Shown: in pieces, positions 12,129 through 23,452 of the stretch | How positions within the stretch are numbered: the stretch's first letter is position 1 | Layout of the letters: each line of letters starts with the position of its first letter | Assembly (NCBI RefSeq): GCF_030247195.1 | Contig: NC_080671.1 | Location: 102,349,845 to 102,413,844 of the forward strand | Source of the DNA: Topomyia yanbarensis | Lineage: Eukaryota > Arthropoda > Insecta > Diptera > Culicidae | Direction: 5' to 3' | DNA: 64,000 nucleotides | Translations under genes and position numbers: made by a program | The notes under the pieces: model-generated | What the model saw: the letters and a program-made list of their open reading frames with translations, nothing else | Told to the model about the DNA's origin: nothing | Databases searched by the model: none

Positions 12129-12304
12129 AGGTTTGTTCCAGTACCAGGAGAAACTGGAAGTATTCCGGAGAAAACAGGGAGAAAATCGTTCCTGTATTAT
12201 CTTCTTTTCTTTTCCTTCTTTTGGTAGCAAATCGGAGTGAAAAGGAGCAAGAATGTTTTGTTCCGGAGCAACAGGGATTGACTTCCGTGTACTGGAACAA
12301 ACCT
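12129..12304. repeat. MITE-B copy 2, uninterrupted
   Basis: 176-bp element bounded by AGGTTTGTTCCAGTACC and GTACTGGAACAAACCT, with AAT on each side as a possible 3-bp target duplication. It is the reference copy showing that the copies at 1856 and 15104 carry insertions. Confidence 0.8.
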
Positions 12305-12965
12305 AATCATTGTTAGCAGAAAGGAAACCACTCTTTTGCGCTCAAGCAAGAAACCAAGTCACCCAGCAATTTTTAAGTTTACCGTAAAACTTGAAGGCAC
12401 TGAGCTAGACCAGCAACCTCCCGGTGCGATTGTTAAAAGTCGATCAACGATCCAGTAGAATTACGCACTAGACAAGAGAATATGTCCGGAATTACAAATT
12501 CTGACTCATCAGAAAAATATCTTTAAAAAAGCACTAGCTCGGAAACGGTATCAATCGAAACTATGAAAAGTTTCGACTGACTCCGACGCAAATTCCGGAA
12601 ACTTTTCTTCGTTGATTGCGCGAATATTATATTCTGGTACTGCTGGGTAAATTTCACATTGAAGAATAATTCCGTTGCTAGCTGCCATGATTCAGCATCG
12701 AGAGAAAGAACCTATAGTCGAGATCGAACCAAGAGAGCAAGGCAAACCGTTGTCACTAAACGCCCTAGCACTAAACTAAAACAAGTTATATTACACATAA
12801 GACATAACTTTCTCCGCTGAAGGAAGGCAACAAATTTTTACCGTTAAATTTGAATACTGCGTAATTGTCTCTCTTCGTTTACTTTCGTAGTCACCGATGT
12901 TACGTAACATGTTTTAACTGAATAATTTTTTTTTGAAGACTCACGTACCGGGGGAGTAGCGATAA
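12305..12965. other. Non-coding, nothing recognised
   Basis: No protein-like frame and no inverted repeat of note. Confidence 0.4.
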
Positions 12966-12969
12966 AAAA

Positions 12970-13124
12970 AGTTGTGGTTCAGCCGGAAATGAGCTGGATT
13001 TCTGGCTGGTTCCAGTTCGTATTCTGGCTCCAGTAACACAACCGATTCTAATTAGCCACTGAAGTCGGAATACGAACTGGAACCAGCCAGAATTCCGGTT
13101 CATTTCCGGCTGAGCTTAACTGGG
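12970..13124. repeat. MITE-C copy 3
   Basis: Palindrome with GGTTCAGCCGGAAATGAGC on the left and CGGCTGAGCTTAACTGGG on the right, and a core of ACACAACCGATTCTAATTAG. The left terminal CCCAGTAAA is worn. Confidence 0.8.
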
Positions 13125-13156
13125 TGCTAAAGCTGTAAGATTGTCATGATGACATT

Positions 13157-13743
13157 CACACAGAAAAAAAATGTTGGTAAAAATAAGAGTTTTTCACTCT
13201 TAGCAAAAAAGAACCAACGCATACTCTTAGTTTGAAAATAAAACTTTTATTTTGAATACTATTCTTCATAAGCTTAAAAGGAAAACTTTAATTTTGATTA
13301 TTATTCTTCACTGAAAAAAATCCAAACGTTAATTCTATTTGCTTCAAACCGCTTAAAATTCATATGAAGAAGAAATGCTATTGTTATCACGCGCACACAT
13401 ACCTTCTATGTGTCAACTGTATAAACTATGTATGCACACACATAAGTTATATGTGCATATTGTTATAGAATGGGGTTTTATGTGCCTAATAGTTATGGAA
13501 TGTGAATGTAAGATTAATATTTCTTGTAAATACACACATTAGGTTTATGTGCCAGCAAATAGTGTCTATATGCCTCCGTTAATTGCAAAAATCTATGTGT
13601 AAAATCAATAGGCATAACGTTTACTTTTTTCTGAGTGTTGATTAATTTAATTTAAGTTTTACTTTCAACCTGATAGTAGGCGTTAGTTGTTTTTTGCTAA
13701 GAGCGGAACACTCTTACTTTTACCAATATTTTTTTTCTGTGTG
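13157..13743. repeat. MITE-D copy 1, interrupted by MITE-K
   Basis: Ends are CACACAGAAAAAAAATGTTG and AATATTTTTTTTCTGTGTG, with inner CACTCTTAGCAAAA against TTTTTTGCTAAGAGCGGAAC. Removing 13319-13637 restores sequence matching the second copy at 29889-31472 minus its own insert. Confidence 0.8.
13319..13637. repeat. MITE-K copy 2, inserted in MITE-D
   Basis: Ends are CACTGAAAAAAATCCAAACG and ACTTTTTTCTGAGTG. It is flanked by TT on both sides. The related MITE-D at 29889-31472 reads ATTCTTGATTAATTT at this place, so the boundaries are supported by an empty-site comparison. Confidence 0.8.
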
Positions 13744-14304
13744 TTGGTAACGAAACTATATTAAGCAAAGTGTCAAAAGTTTGAATTCAATGTGAGGTTT
13801 TTTTATACAACGGTAGCATGTTACAAGCATTTGGATTGTGTTTTGATGTTTTTAGAATATATTATTTTGAACAATAGTTTTTAATAAACCAATAACAATA
13901 AATTACGTTTGCAAAATGCAATAAACTGTTTCAATAATAATTATATACGTACAACCAATAGGGATCTTTAATTTGGAAAAATTGTGCCAGTTTTTCATAT
14001 GTATTGGTAGCGAGTGTCCTTACGAGTACACTCATATCATTCTTAAACCTTAATTATTCTTTTATGATTTTTAAATTTAAAAAAACCAAATTAAACTCAA
14101 CCAGCAAACTGACAGTTGTCCTACTAAATGACGTATCTGCAAATATCTCGTTCGCCTCATTGTTAACCGGGACAGCACCCCACACAGCATGATCTGGTAC
14201 TTTGTCAATCCGCTAGCAACCTGCCATCCCAAGTTTCATCTGCAAACTATGGTAGATCTGATAAGGTAACCTATAAGGGCCCCTTACACGAGACGTTAGT
14301 AATG

Positions 14305-15100
14305 ACATTACTGAGCAGTAATGACACTTTTAATGATAGTGTAAAGCCGCCGTCGAAAATAATGACGCAACTAATGTCGGAATTCCAGATTTTCCATCAT
14401 TACCAACGATGTAACTTCTTATTCTTCTTGTTTGGGGGGCGTGTTATATCGCACCGCACAACACAAGCTGCCGCAGACTTTTCGCAGTCTTCATGAAACA
14501 GTGTAATGAGGAACATTGCGTTGCAGATACAAACATCGGTGCTCATTTTTTTCTTCAAACTGCTTCTGATTCATTTTTGCGCAGTCGTCTTCAACAGTGG
14601 TAACAACGGATACAGGACGAACACGAAAATTTCGCAGATTCGGATGTTTTTAATCAAAAATATTCTCGATTCTCCTGAGAAAACAGAAGACTCGCACCTG
14701 TTTGCTGTAGTTTGCTATACCGGAAAAGAAAGCGAATGCAGCAACGACGTGCTCCCCATTTTGTTAATAAACGAGGAGAAATGTTTTCGAAATGTTCCAA
14801 GTTAATCCGGAACTGAAAAGGATTAAAGATAGAAGTGACAAGCACGACACTATCAAAAGTTCAGTTTATCTGTGGTTCACGAAACGAAACGAGAAATTTG
14901 TTGAAACATGTACTCTTTTTGTCAACTGTAGTGAACTAGTTAAATGGTCCTATATGCAAAAGAGAGCTATTTTGCTTACATGTTTTTGTATTATTTATGC
15001 GATTTATGCACTATCATAAAATTTTCTGCTAGCTTAAATATTATGCAAAACTAACAAATAAAACAAATGCGACCTTGCTAGATTAAATCTAATTTAATTA
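14305..15100. other. Left non-coding part of the Harbinger element
   Basis: Subterminal TAATGAC-type repeats occur up to about 14410, followed by sequence without a recognisable gene. The open frames here have no protein-like character. Confidence 0.45.
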
Positions 15101-15103
15101 AAC

Positions 15104-15849
15104 AAATTTTGTTCCAGTACTCGATTCTTACTCTGCTTTGCTACCAAAACTTACTCCTATTTAGTCCGGTTCAAGGCTAGTTTACAATTCGGTGAATTGG
15201 TAACAGGATTTGCACTGGAATTCGACCAGAGAAAATTTTCCGCCGAAATCTCTCCAAACGGTCAACCAAAAAGTTTTACAGCTTCTAAAAATTATCAACA
15301 GTATCAAAATAATACCGACTTTAAACCAAATAAAACGCCATTTTCCCTATCAAAAACAAAAGTTGACTTGTTCCCAGTCGGAATTCTTGTGTGGAGTTTT
15401 AAAATTCTGTGGAGTTTTCCGTGGTTTGATTTAAGTACGAATCACACGATACATCAGGCTTCCGTCACCGGTACGGAACATCAACATTACTTACTTGCAG
15501 TTAAATGGAGGCATTCACACACAACATCAACGGAGCGGAACGTTTTGACGTTCGGCACGTGTGAATGGGCACAAGAGAAACGCATCTAACTTATCCTGAC
15601 GGAACGGTGACGTTGATTTGACGGAAACTGATGTATCGTCTGAATCGTCCTTTGCGCTTCACGAAAAGTGTCACTGTTGTGTTCTCGCAACGGGATTTTA
15701 AATCCCGGGCACCATTTAAAATACACGGGGATCCAAATCCCGTGACCCGTTTCCCGAACTGTAAACTAGCCTATACTACCAGTTGCGAAAAAAGGATTCA
15801 AAGCCGTTTTCTCTCTGTCTTCCAGTTTCTCCTGGTACTGGAACAAACG
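15104..15849. repeat. MITE-B copy 3, interrupted, inside Harbinger
   Basis: Inverted orientation relative to 12129-12304. The left end is TTTGTTCCAGTACTCG with TTTGCTACCAAAA. The right end is CTTCCAGTTTCTCCTGGTAC followed by TGGAACAAAC. The 600 bp between the halves is another inverted-repeat element (15175-15771). Confidence 0.75.
15175..15771. repeat. MITE-H nested in MITE-B
   Basis: Ends are GGCTAGTTTACAATTCGG and CCCGAACTGTAAACTAGCC. The interior includes CTAACTTATCCTGACGGAAC, also found near 4767 and 6963 in the duplicated unit. No coding sequence was recognised. Confidence 0.65.
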
Positions 15850-16120
15850 GAAGAAAAATTCTCTAATTTGTACATAGGACCATTTTAAAAAGTTTGCTAG
15901 AAATACAGTCAATCAAAAACGTCAAATAAATATATTTAATTGTAATTGCAAATTTATTAGCTTACGATACCCTGTTGGTTACATTTGTATACCTTATGTC
16001 AGGTCAAGGAAGAAACTGTTAATATAATAACATTGGGATACTACAGAGTTACTGCTGCTGATTTCTAAAAGTGAAGATAAAGGTACTTATAAGACTAAAT
16101 TTATCGTCTACGGAGAGCAG

Positions 16121-16621
16121 CTTTAAGGCTCAAGTTACCTCAAGGCTTGGTAGTATGCGTAAGAAAAATTGTGTTCAGCTTTGCCACCAGATTATCCATT
16201 TAAACCTTTTCAAAACTCCAAAAGAAGAATATCAGTCGATTTATTAGATCATCACGATTCAATTCATGCAAAATACCTGCTGGAAAAACCATCGGCTTAG
16301 CTGGATGGTGCTTTTGAAAAAGTGGCTGTGATTTTTTATCACACTACCACACCGAGCTGGGGTACGCAACACAACTGCGCAATGAAAAAACCACAGCCAC
16401 TTTTTCAAAAGCACCATTTAGCTAAGCCGATGGTTTTTCCAGCAGGTATTTTACATGAATTGAATCGTGATGATCTAATAAATCGACTGATATTCTTCTT
16501 TTAGAGTTTTAAAAAGGTTTAAATGGATAATCCGGTGGCAAAGCTGAACACAAATTTTCCTACGCACACTACCAAGCGTTCAATTCTAACACATGCTTGA
16601 AAAAGGTAACTTGAACCTTAA
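16121..16621. repeat. Foldback element with ~220-bp arms, inside Harbinger
   Basis: Arms of about 16121-16340 and 16385-16621 are reverse complements, containing GGAAAAACCATCGGCTTAGC against GCTAAGCCGATGGTTTTTCC. The outer ends read CTTTAAGGCTCAAGTTACC and GGTAACTTGAACCTTAA. A spacer of about 45 bp separates the arms. Confidence 0.8.
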
Positions 16622-16624
16622 ATG

Positions 16625-17914
16625 TTGAAAATGTGGGTTGTTGTTTTATATTTAAAGGCAGTCTGTTTCATGCAAGAGGGCCAGCTATAAGCACACTTTT
16701 CCTTTCGGATGTGGTGTGACGAGGAATGGTGAAGTTTCGAGCCCGTTAAAGTTGTCCCTTCTTTCCGGTGATCGTGAGGGATTTTATAATATACATTCGT
16801 TGGAAGTTCGTGTTTTTGAATTTATTGAAAAACGTTGTCAATATGACATCGACAGGATCGATGGACAATAACGCTGGAAGCGATGCAAAAACGTTAAATA
16901 ATAGATGCCTGCAAGCTGTTTGGCACTAGCATTATCTCGGCGATTGACCTAGAATACATCGGAAATACGCAGCTGTTCAAGGCAGTGGCTTGTTAGGTCC
17001 GAATTCCTACAAGCCGAAGGGAAAAGTGCTTCATGCTGCACGAAAACGACTGAATACGGGTCTTGTACGATATCTGCGAGGGAAACTATATGCTGCTGGA
17101 GGTTGGCATCACAGCCAGTGTATCGTTAGTTAGTTAGTCAGTTCCAGCGAGAACTGAGTTAGATTTCTTACAACAGGGATTATTGCTAAGAGTTGAGAAC
17201 CGAGTCATTCAGTGTCAGTAACTACTATATACATAGTTTGAGATCGTTATGTCCTTTGATGTATCCAATAAGCTCGGTGTATAACCGTTCGTTGTCGGCA
17301 TTCAGAGCCTTCCGTTCGTCGTCCCAGATAAGGGGAGACCGGGGCAGGTCGCTATGGATTTTTTTTCTCGTCTGTAAGTAGCTGTTTTTAAATAAATGTA
17401 AGCTAAATTGAATATATGTAGTACTATTTCTATCAAACCGCTCCAAGCCCAAGGTAGATTGATATATTGAAAGGCTTAGTTGATACAAAAACAATGCCTG
17501 TTAATTAGTAGTTAAATTTTATTCATATACGGGTGTTTCTCATATATTTGGTATAAATATGTTTGATATAATAGACATTTGGCAAATTGCTTATTTGGGT
17601 GAATGTTAGATGTAGCAATAGACGGCGCCGGCGTGGTGACCGTATCTGCTTTTACGTACAGTGGATCTGGATTCAATCTCAACCGACGTCGTTGGGTCTT
17701 CTTTTAGACTCCAGTCACCTCTCTGGTGTCGGTGATTGGCACTCAGTGACCGACGAAAAAGAATCAAACAAATTTGATATAATGATGATTAGGTATCCAA
17801 CTGCGAGAGGAAGATACTGATAGATTTTAGTGAGAAGAGCACTAAATAATTAGTTTAAAAATATTTCTGGATTGAATAAAATTGATGATTCGAAAGTTTG
17901 TTTTTTATTTTTTA
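16625..17914. other. No gene recognised between foldback and MADF gene
   Basis: A short minus-strand-independent reading around 16840-17110 shows protein-like words in more than one plus frame (for example FGTSIISAIDLEYIGN), broken by stops. It could be a decayed coding remnant, but no family was recognised. A minus-strand polyadenylation site for the MADF gene would be expected just below 17914. Confidence 0.35.
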
Positions 17915-19538
17915 TTATTCCATGAAATTTGAAAAGTAATAGATAAGGTCGCTGGAGGGAGGAGAAGGTCCCTGAATATTTCCAGTGATATCATATGCGT
18001 AAAGTTGCTGAGCAGTACCGTGTGGAAAGCTTTGGTACACCGTTGGTACGTTGAGCTGTAATGTCAACGGTTCAGGTGTATTTTCAGTCGTTGAAGGATG
18101 CTCAACACAAGAATTCGGTACGAATTGATATACGAGCTGTGACTGCATCGCTTCCAGCGTTTGCTCAGTCACCGGAAGTGCCACATTCGAATCATTTTGA
18201 TAAGCTTTTAAATCTGAATAGATGCTTGAAACATTCAGTTGTGATTGCAATGGGTCCTGTGTTTTTATAGTCGGTAGTGTGGCATTCGCAAGATGTACAG
18301 ATGTGCTACAATGCGGATCAAATTCACGAACGTTTGGTACACCGAGCTGCGGCTGGACAGCTCCCGATGTGTCCTCGGGTTTCGGAGAGACTGTGATATT
18401 TACATCACGAAACGGTTCACCAGTGGCCAGTGAAGTACTGGATGCCGATTCTGCCAGGATGCTCAATCCTGGTGGTTCGTAGAATGAATCGGATCTGCAC
18501 GGTGAAGTGGCGCACCCAACTGAGCTATTTAAAACATCCAGTGTTTTACCAATATTTATGGACCGATCGTGAAGTGTTTCTTCATTGTAAGGTGGGGAGT
18601 TCTGTGGCGTTTTGGCTGAGAAGAATGCACCGTGGAGCGTCGGTGATTGTGATGCCATCGCACAGTTTTTTTCAGGACCGTAGCAATCCGCTTCTTCTCT
18701 AGCAGGTGTTGAGTTACGCTTGCGAATAGCCGAATAGACCACAGGTGTTGGCGATATCGTTGGATTCCGATGTTCTTTGCTTAAATTGCCCAGCGTAGCT
18801 TCGAACAAAATGTCGTTAATTGCTTTTTCAGCAAAAACTTGCTGATGGGGATCCAAGGCAGCCATTTTTTCTCCCCAAACTTTTCCCACACTTTGCCAGT
18901 GGTCCTGTTGTGGCGAGTCCTTTTCCAAATACTTGCATGCCAAACTTAATAGTTCGGTTTGTTGGGATTGTCTGTCAGGACGCTTCCTTTTAGGTATAAT
19001 TTGAACAGGATTAATGGATGACCTTGACGAATGGGATTCCTCTTTGCACGATTCCTAATAAAAGGGATTTTGAAAATAAGGCTTATAAATTTTAGTTAAT
19101 TAAATTGTTACAAACCTGTGGCAATTTTGAAGTAGAGCTCACCGGTTGTTCGTTAAAATGGAGGAATCGCAACGCTCCAAATACCCAGGACGTGGGGCAG
19201 TATATTTCGTCAGTGCCCTTTCCTGATCTCTTTGAATCGTTTATTTTTTTTAACTCTTTCCAGTAATTAGAGCGGAGTGTGTTAATTTTCCTTTTAACTT
19301 TACTTATGTCGGCGTCGGGTTGTAGTTGCTGGTATATGGGCAACAACGCTTGTAATGCCTTCTGCTTCCTGACCTTATTTGTATACAGCGGATGTGCTGC
19401 GTTCCAGAGTTCCGGTTTCTGTTCATAGACTTCAATGAATTGACGCAAAATGTTATCATGTTTGGATTTTGAGGTTTCTACGTCGCTTTCGCTATCAGAA
19501 ATCATCTCCATGTTTGAGAATATTCGATTACAGTCCAT
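17915..19538 (-). CDS. MADF-domain accessory protein of the Harbinger transposon
   Basis: Two exons, 19538-19116 (141 codons) and 19054-17915, joined in phase 0 by a 61-bp intron (donor GTTTGT, acceptor TTTTATTAG). The product is 519 aa. Residues about 28-113 form a MADF domain: ILRQFIEVYEQKPELWN, KVKRKINTLRSNYWKELKKI and the closing YCPTSWVFGALRFL. MADF is a Myb/SANT-like DNA-binding fold. A basic nuclear-signal-like PKRKRPDR follows near residue 160. Then comes ALDPHQQVFAEKAINDILFE, which resembles a BESS protein-interaction motif. The rest is a long Ser/Thr/Pro/Gln-rich tail. In Harbinger elements such a partner binds the transposon ends and brings the transposase to the nucleus. That role here is inferred from position and domain. 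The frame is intact. Confidence 0.85.
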
Positions 19539-19677
19539 TTAAAAGCGTATCTTTTTCACGAAAATGTAACTCAAAATGGCGGGATAGCGTATACACGGTA
19601 AACTGGATATACCTAGCAAATTAGTACAATCGTGGTACTCATATTTTCAAAACATCCTTACACGATCAATATATTGA

Positions 19678-20094
19678 CACAGAGAACAGACATCCATGAT
19701 CGAACAAAAATATTTAAAAAACGTGTGTAAACATTTGAATTAATATACGATAAGCACTAGCGCCGCCACACCAACCTATCCCAACTATCCGTCAAATCCA
19801 TTCCGGAACCGGTTCGAAATCCTGAATGGATTCAGTATGGAATCTAGCTCAAAGAAAACAACCGATTCCGACTCTATCGGTTGACGCATTTGAGCTGGAA
19901 TTCATGCTGGAAGTCCGAATCGGTTCCGGACTAGTTTGATTGGGTAGAGGAATAACCGCTGTCAATTCTGTCGAACTCAGCCACAAAAAAACATGACGAC
20001 AGTAGCGCACCTGGTTTAGATATCCAAACTACCTTCGAAACCGTTAGAGATTTTACACAAGTTGAATGCTGAAGATGGACGTCTGTTCTCTGTG
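19678..20094. mobile_element. P-like MITE copy 1 (CACAGAGAACAGAC ends)
   Basis: 417 bp with inverted ends CACAGAGAACAGACATCCAT and ATGGACGTCTGTTCTCTGTG. Exact 7-bp flanking duplications ATATTGA lie at 19671-19677 and 20095-20101. CANRG ends with 7-8-bp duplications fit the P superfamily, and the assignment is inferred. A MITE-C-related palindrome sits inside (19780-19944). Confidence 0.8.
19780..19944. repeat. Palindrome nested in the P-like MITE
   Basis: 165 bp with CCCAACTATCCGTCAAATCC on the left and CCGGACTAGTTTGATTGGG on the right, sharing CCGGAACCGGTTCG-type inner sequence. An equally long copy occupies the same relative place in the P-like MITE at 24912-25329. Confidence 0.75.
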
Positions 20095-20441
20095 ATATTG
20101 ATCAATAATTGGTGTATTGTTAATATTTCTGGTCATGCAGGGTCCGCTATAAAATTACCAATGTAGGTAGAAATTACCAATTAGGTAATACTTTCATGAA
20201 AATATTAAAGAGATGGCCCTGCTTCGGTGGTGGCTAACGTGAATTAAAATTTACGAGGGATATATTAAAACTTGGGATTTTGGAGAAACTATAATATTGT
20301 GGTTGTAAAATTGATACACACTTGATGCAGGAAAAATATGGTAATAGTTTGTAGAAGTTTATTTAGATACTTACTTGAAAATTTTCAAAAACGATCTAAA
20401 AAAACTGTTTGCGTCCAAACATTCTACCAATTAGTTTCCAC

Positions 20442-20690
20442 CACAGAGAACAGACGCCAATCTTCAGCATTCAACTTGTGTAAAAATACCTAACGTTTTT
20501 AAGGTAGTTGGGATATCTCTACCATGTTTTTAGTGGCTGAGTTCGACTAAATTGACAGCGGTTATACCTCTACGCAGTCAAACAACAGAGAACAGACATC
20601 CATGATCCAAAAAAAATATTTAAAAAAACGTGTGTAAACATTTGAATTAATATACGATAAACACTAGTGCCGCCACACCAACCTATCGTG
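20442..20690. repeat. P-like MITE copy 2, rearranged
   Basis: Starts CACAGAGAACAGACGCCAAT. It contains GCATTCAACTTGTGTAAAAA and the GTGGCTGAGTTCG block, then a second ACAGAGAACAGACATCCATG start, and ends with GCCGCCACACCAACCTATC. The pieces are those of 19678-20094 without the nested palindrome and in altered order, so this is a deleted or recombined copy. Confidence 0.65.
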
Positions 20691-20829
20691 AACAAAATCA
20701 ATGGATACCCAGTAAAAACTTAATATTTCTTGAAGAAACCCGAAGGTACGAGGGAGAAAGTTGGTTTTCTTTAAATTCCAGTCTTATTTTTTTGAAAATA
20801 AATTACTTTTGTTAAATATCTTTAAATTA

Positions 20830-21325
20830 TAATTGGGTCATTAAGCTATATATAGTTTTTCGATCCATTCGATAAATTTTAGGTCCACCATACATAATAT
20901 AACATTATTTAAAAAAAATCGTTGTAATACGTAAAACCGATTTTTTAATTTTTTAAAATAAATCATCTGTAAACATAGACAACCATACATAGGAACACTG
21001 CGGTTGTTTACATCTGGCCTATCAAGACAACACCCAAAACGAAAAAAAACTATATATTGCATGGTGTTTGTGTCAAATAAAAATAACCCTGCGGGAAAAC
21101 CGGGTAACATGTATTCATTTTTCTGACAGGGTATCATTTGTCGTGAAATTCGATATGTCAAAGTGTCAAATGTGTCAAATCAAGACTGTCAAAATATTTC
21201 TTTATTTTAAATTTAAAATTTATTTTCACGTTTCCTGAGTTGGAAAAAACATTGTTGTAATCACGAAAATCAGCTTTATCGATTTATGTAATAAAAAGAT
21301 TTTTTTTCATTTAATGACCCAATTA
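20830..21325. repeat. MITE with TAATTGGGTCATTAA ends
   Basis: Inverted ends TAATTGGGTCATTAA and TTAATGACCCAATTA bound about 495 bp of non-coding A+T-rich DNA inside the Harbinger element. Confidence 0.75.
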
Positions 21326-21800
21326 AAAATTTTCATTCGGTGTAAAAAAACTTTTCTAACACTTTGACGATTGAATTTGGTTCGCAAATAAAACTTTTGA
21401 AAAGAATTTCAAGATTTTCATAATTTTTTTATTCTGCTGGTATTTTGACAGCTCCATTAACAAACATGATCATTTTGACTTCAGCGCGTATGTCGTTTTG
21501 TCGTTAGACAACGAATATGCACTACATGTTTTTTTGCGTGAATGCTATATGGAAAGTTCATACTCTGCGAGTCAAGAGCATGGCAAACAACATTCAATGG
21601 CACAATATGTCGTATTAATGATTTTTAATCATTTGATGCAAAATTTCAACAAACATTCCGGGTTTAAATCAACAAAAATGTTTGTTAGCCTTCAGATAAT
21701 AAACAAGTTTGTTGAGTTTGATCCAACATCTTGTTAAATGTAAAATCCATTTTTCTGCGTGAAAGTTTCCTGTGGTTTTACAGTGTGATTTTTATCAGTG
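21326..21800. other. Harbinger spacer, nothing recognised
   Basis: A+T-rich non-coding sequence between two nested elements. The open frame at 21498-21737 has no recognised features. Confidence 0.4.
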
Positions 21801-21803
21801 TAT

Positions 21804-21960
21804 CCCAGTAAAGTTCAGCTGGAAATGAGCCGGAGTTACAGTTAGTATTCCGGCTCGAGTGACACAACCGATTCTAACTAGAATCGGTTGTGTCGCTGGA
21901 GCCAGTGTGCGAACTGGAACCAGCCGGAATTCCGGCTCATTTCCGGTTGAACTTTGCTGG
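21804..21960. repeat. MITE-C copy 4
   Basis: The most complete copy: CCCAGTAAAGTTCAGCTGGA on the left, TTCCGGTTGAACTTTGCTGG on the right, and a perfect core palindrome ACCGATTCTAACTAGAATCG. Confidence 0.85.
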
Positions 21961-22074
21961 AATGTAAAGGGTCTCACTGCACATAGGACCATTTCAATAA
22001 GTTTTCTAGAAATGTCATTTGGTGTATATGCGAAGATTCGCTTGATTTATAATTGAAGAACAAAAAGAATATTT

Positions 22075-23452
22075 TTATTTATTATCTGCGTGATTGAAGT
22101 AACTGCAATATTTTTCTCTTATTTCTTTCGCATTCGTTGTAGAATTTCTGCTTAATGTGCTTTTTACACTTGGAATGGTTCTGTCACAGGATTCTTCGCA
22201 GCAATTGATATGAAAATAATCTGGATTTTCCTGCGCCAAAAAGTTGTGCAAATAACAGGCTGCCATTGTTACGATTGCTGACTTCTCAGGACTCAAATAT
22301 ATTGGCTTCTGGAACACTCCAAATCTGGAAGCCAGGATTCCGAAAGCGTTTTCAATTGTAACGCGGGCTCTTGACAGTTTTTCGTTGTATACTAGACGAT
22401 TTTTGTCAAGCGCTTTCAGGGCATAAGGTTTCATAACATTGACGTCCAAAGCAAAAGCCTCGTCGGCAACAAAAACGAACGGAAATTTATCAGAAGTTCC
22501 AGGTAACGGTGCTGGATCTGGCAAATTTAATTTGTTTTCCTTTAGAAGCTCTCCAAACTTGGAGTAATAAAATACTCCCCCATCAGAAATTCTGCCGTTC
22601 ATACCTGCATCAACCATTATAAATTCTTTTCTCGCGTTGGCTACAGCTAACAACACTATACTGTAGAACCCTTTGTAATTGTAATATAACGCTCCTGAGT
22701 GTTCCGGTTTATGAATCGCAATGTGTTTGCCATCAATCGATCCTACACAGTTATAGAAGCCATGCAACATCCCGAAATCTTTGGATAAGTTCTGCCATTC
22801 TTGAGGCGTATTGGGGAACTGAAATAGAGAATAAGCCATTACCAAACAAAATTATATTTGTTTTAGAACATATGAAATGTTCCGAATAGGAATTGAACAT
22901 TGTATGTTATTGCTATCATGGTACGATTTTCTTGAGGATTTCTCATAACCAATCGTACAACTGCACCTGTGTTAAATAATGGAGGTGCATGGGAATGTGC
23001 ATCAAATGTTTGTCGAAAGATTAATGCAGACTGACCATGTATTCTTGTAGAACGTAAATAAACACCTCGCATGTTTCGACGATTGCAGTGCTGATTGAAG
23101 CTGGGGATATTATCGCAGAGAATTTGAGGTCCTCAAAATTTCGTCCTGTCGCCAAATACCGTAGAGTCACCGCCAATCTTTCGTGAGCAGAAATACAACG
23201 TCTCATCACGGTGTCCTGCCTAAAAATGTGCGGTTGTACCATTTTGAGCAATTTTTCGTATGTTTCCTTGTTCATTCGAAAATAATTCCGGAAGTCTTCC
23301 TCATCACTTATACTGATTTCTCTTAATAAACGGACGTGTGTATATTGGTCTCTTTTCTCCAACCATTTTTTCATCCAACATCGTCGAACCACACGCCGTT
23401 CAGCCGCAAGCGATATAATTATAGCAATACATGCTTTTTTTCGTGACTCCAT
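22075..23452 (-). CDS. Harbinger (HARBI1-like, DDE_Tnp_4) transposase
   Basis: Two exons, 23452-23036 (139 codons) and 22818-22075, joined in phase 0 across a 217-bp intron (donor GTCAGT, acceptor CTATTTCAG), giving 386 aa. The usual family length is about 350-400 aa. The N-terminal half holds the helical DNA-binding part (ISAHERLAVTLRYLATGRNF, residues about 88-107). The splice restores the family motif QEYMFPNTPQEW. The RNase H-fold catalytic half shows GSIDGKHI (Asp168), IMVDAGMNGRISDGG (Asp209 or Asp218) and FVADEAFALDVN (Asp258/Glu259), followed by LSRARVTIENAFGILASRF, all hallmarks of Harbinger transposases. The frame is open throughout, with catalytic acids present, so it may be active. 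A domesticated host copy is unlikely because it still sits between transposon ends. Confidence 0.93.

Noticed and set aside
18061..18702. Plus-strand open frames at 18.0-18.7 kb
   Set aside because: They are shadows of the MADF gene on the other strand.
22075..23452. Domesticated host HARBI1 gene
   Set aside because: The gene still lies between matching transposon ends with a target duplication, alongside its MADF partner.
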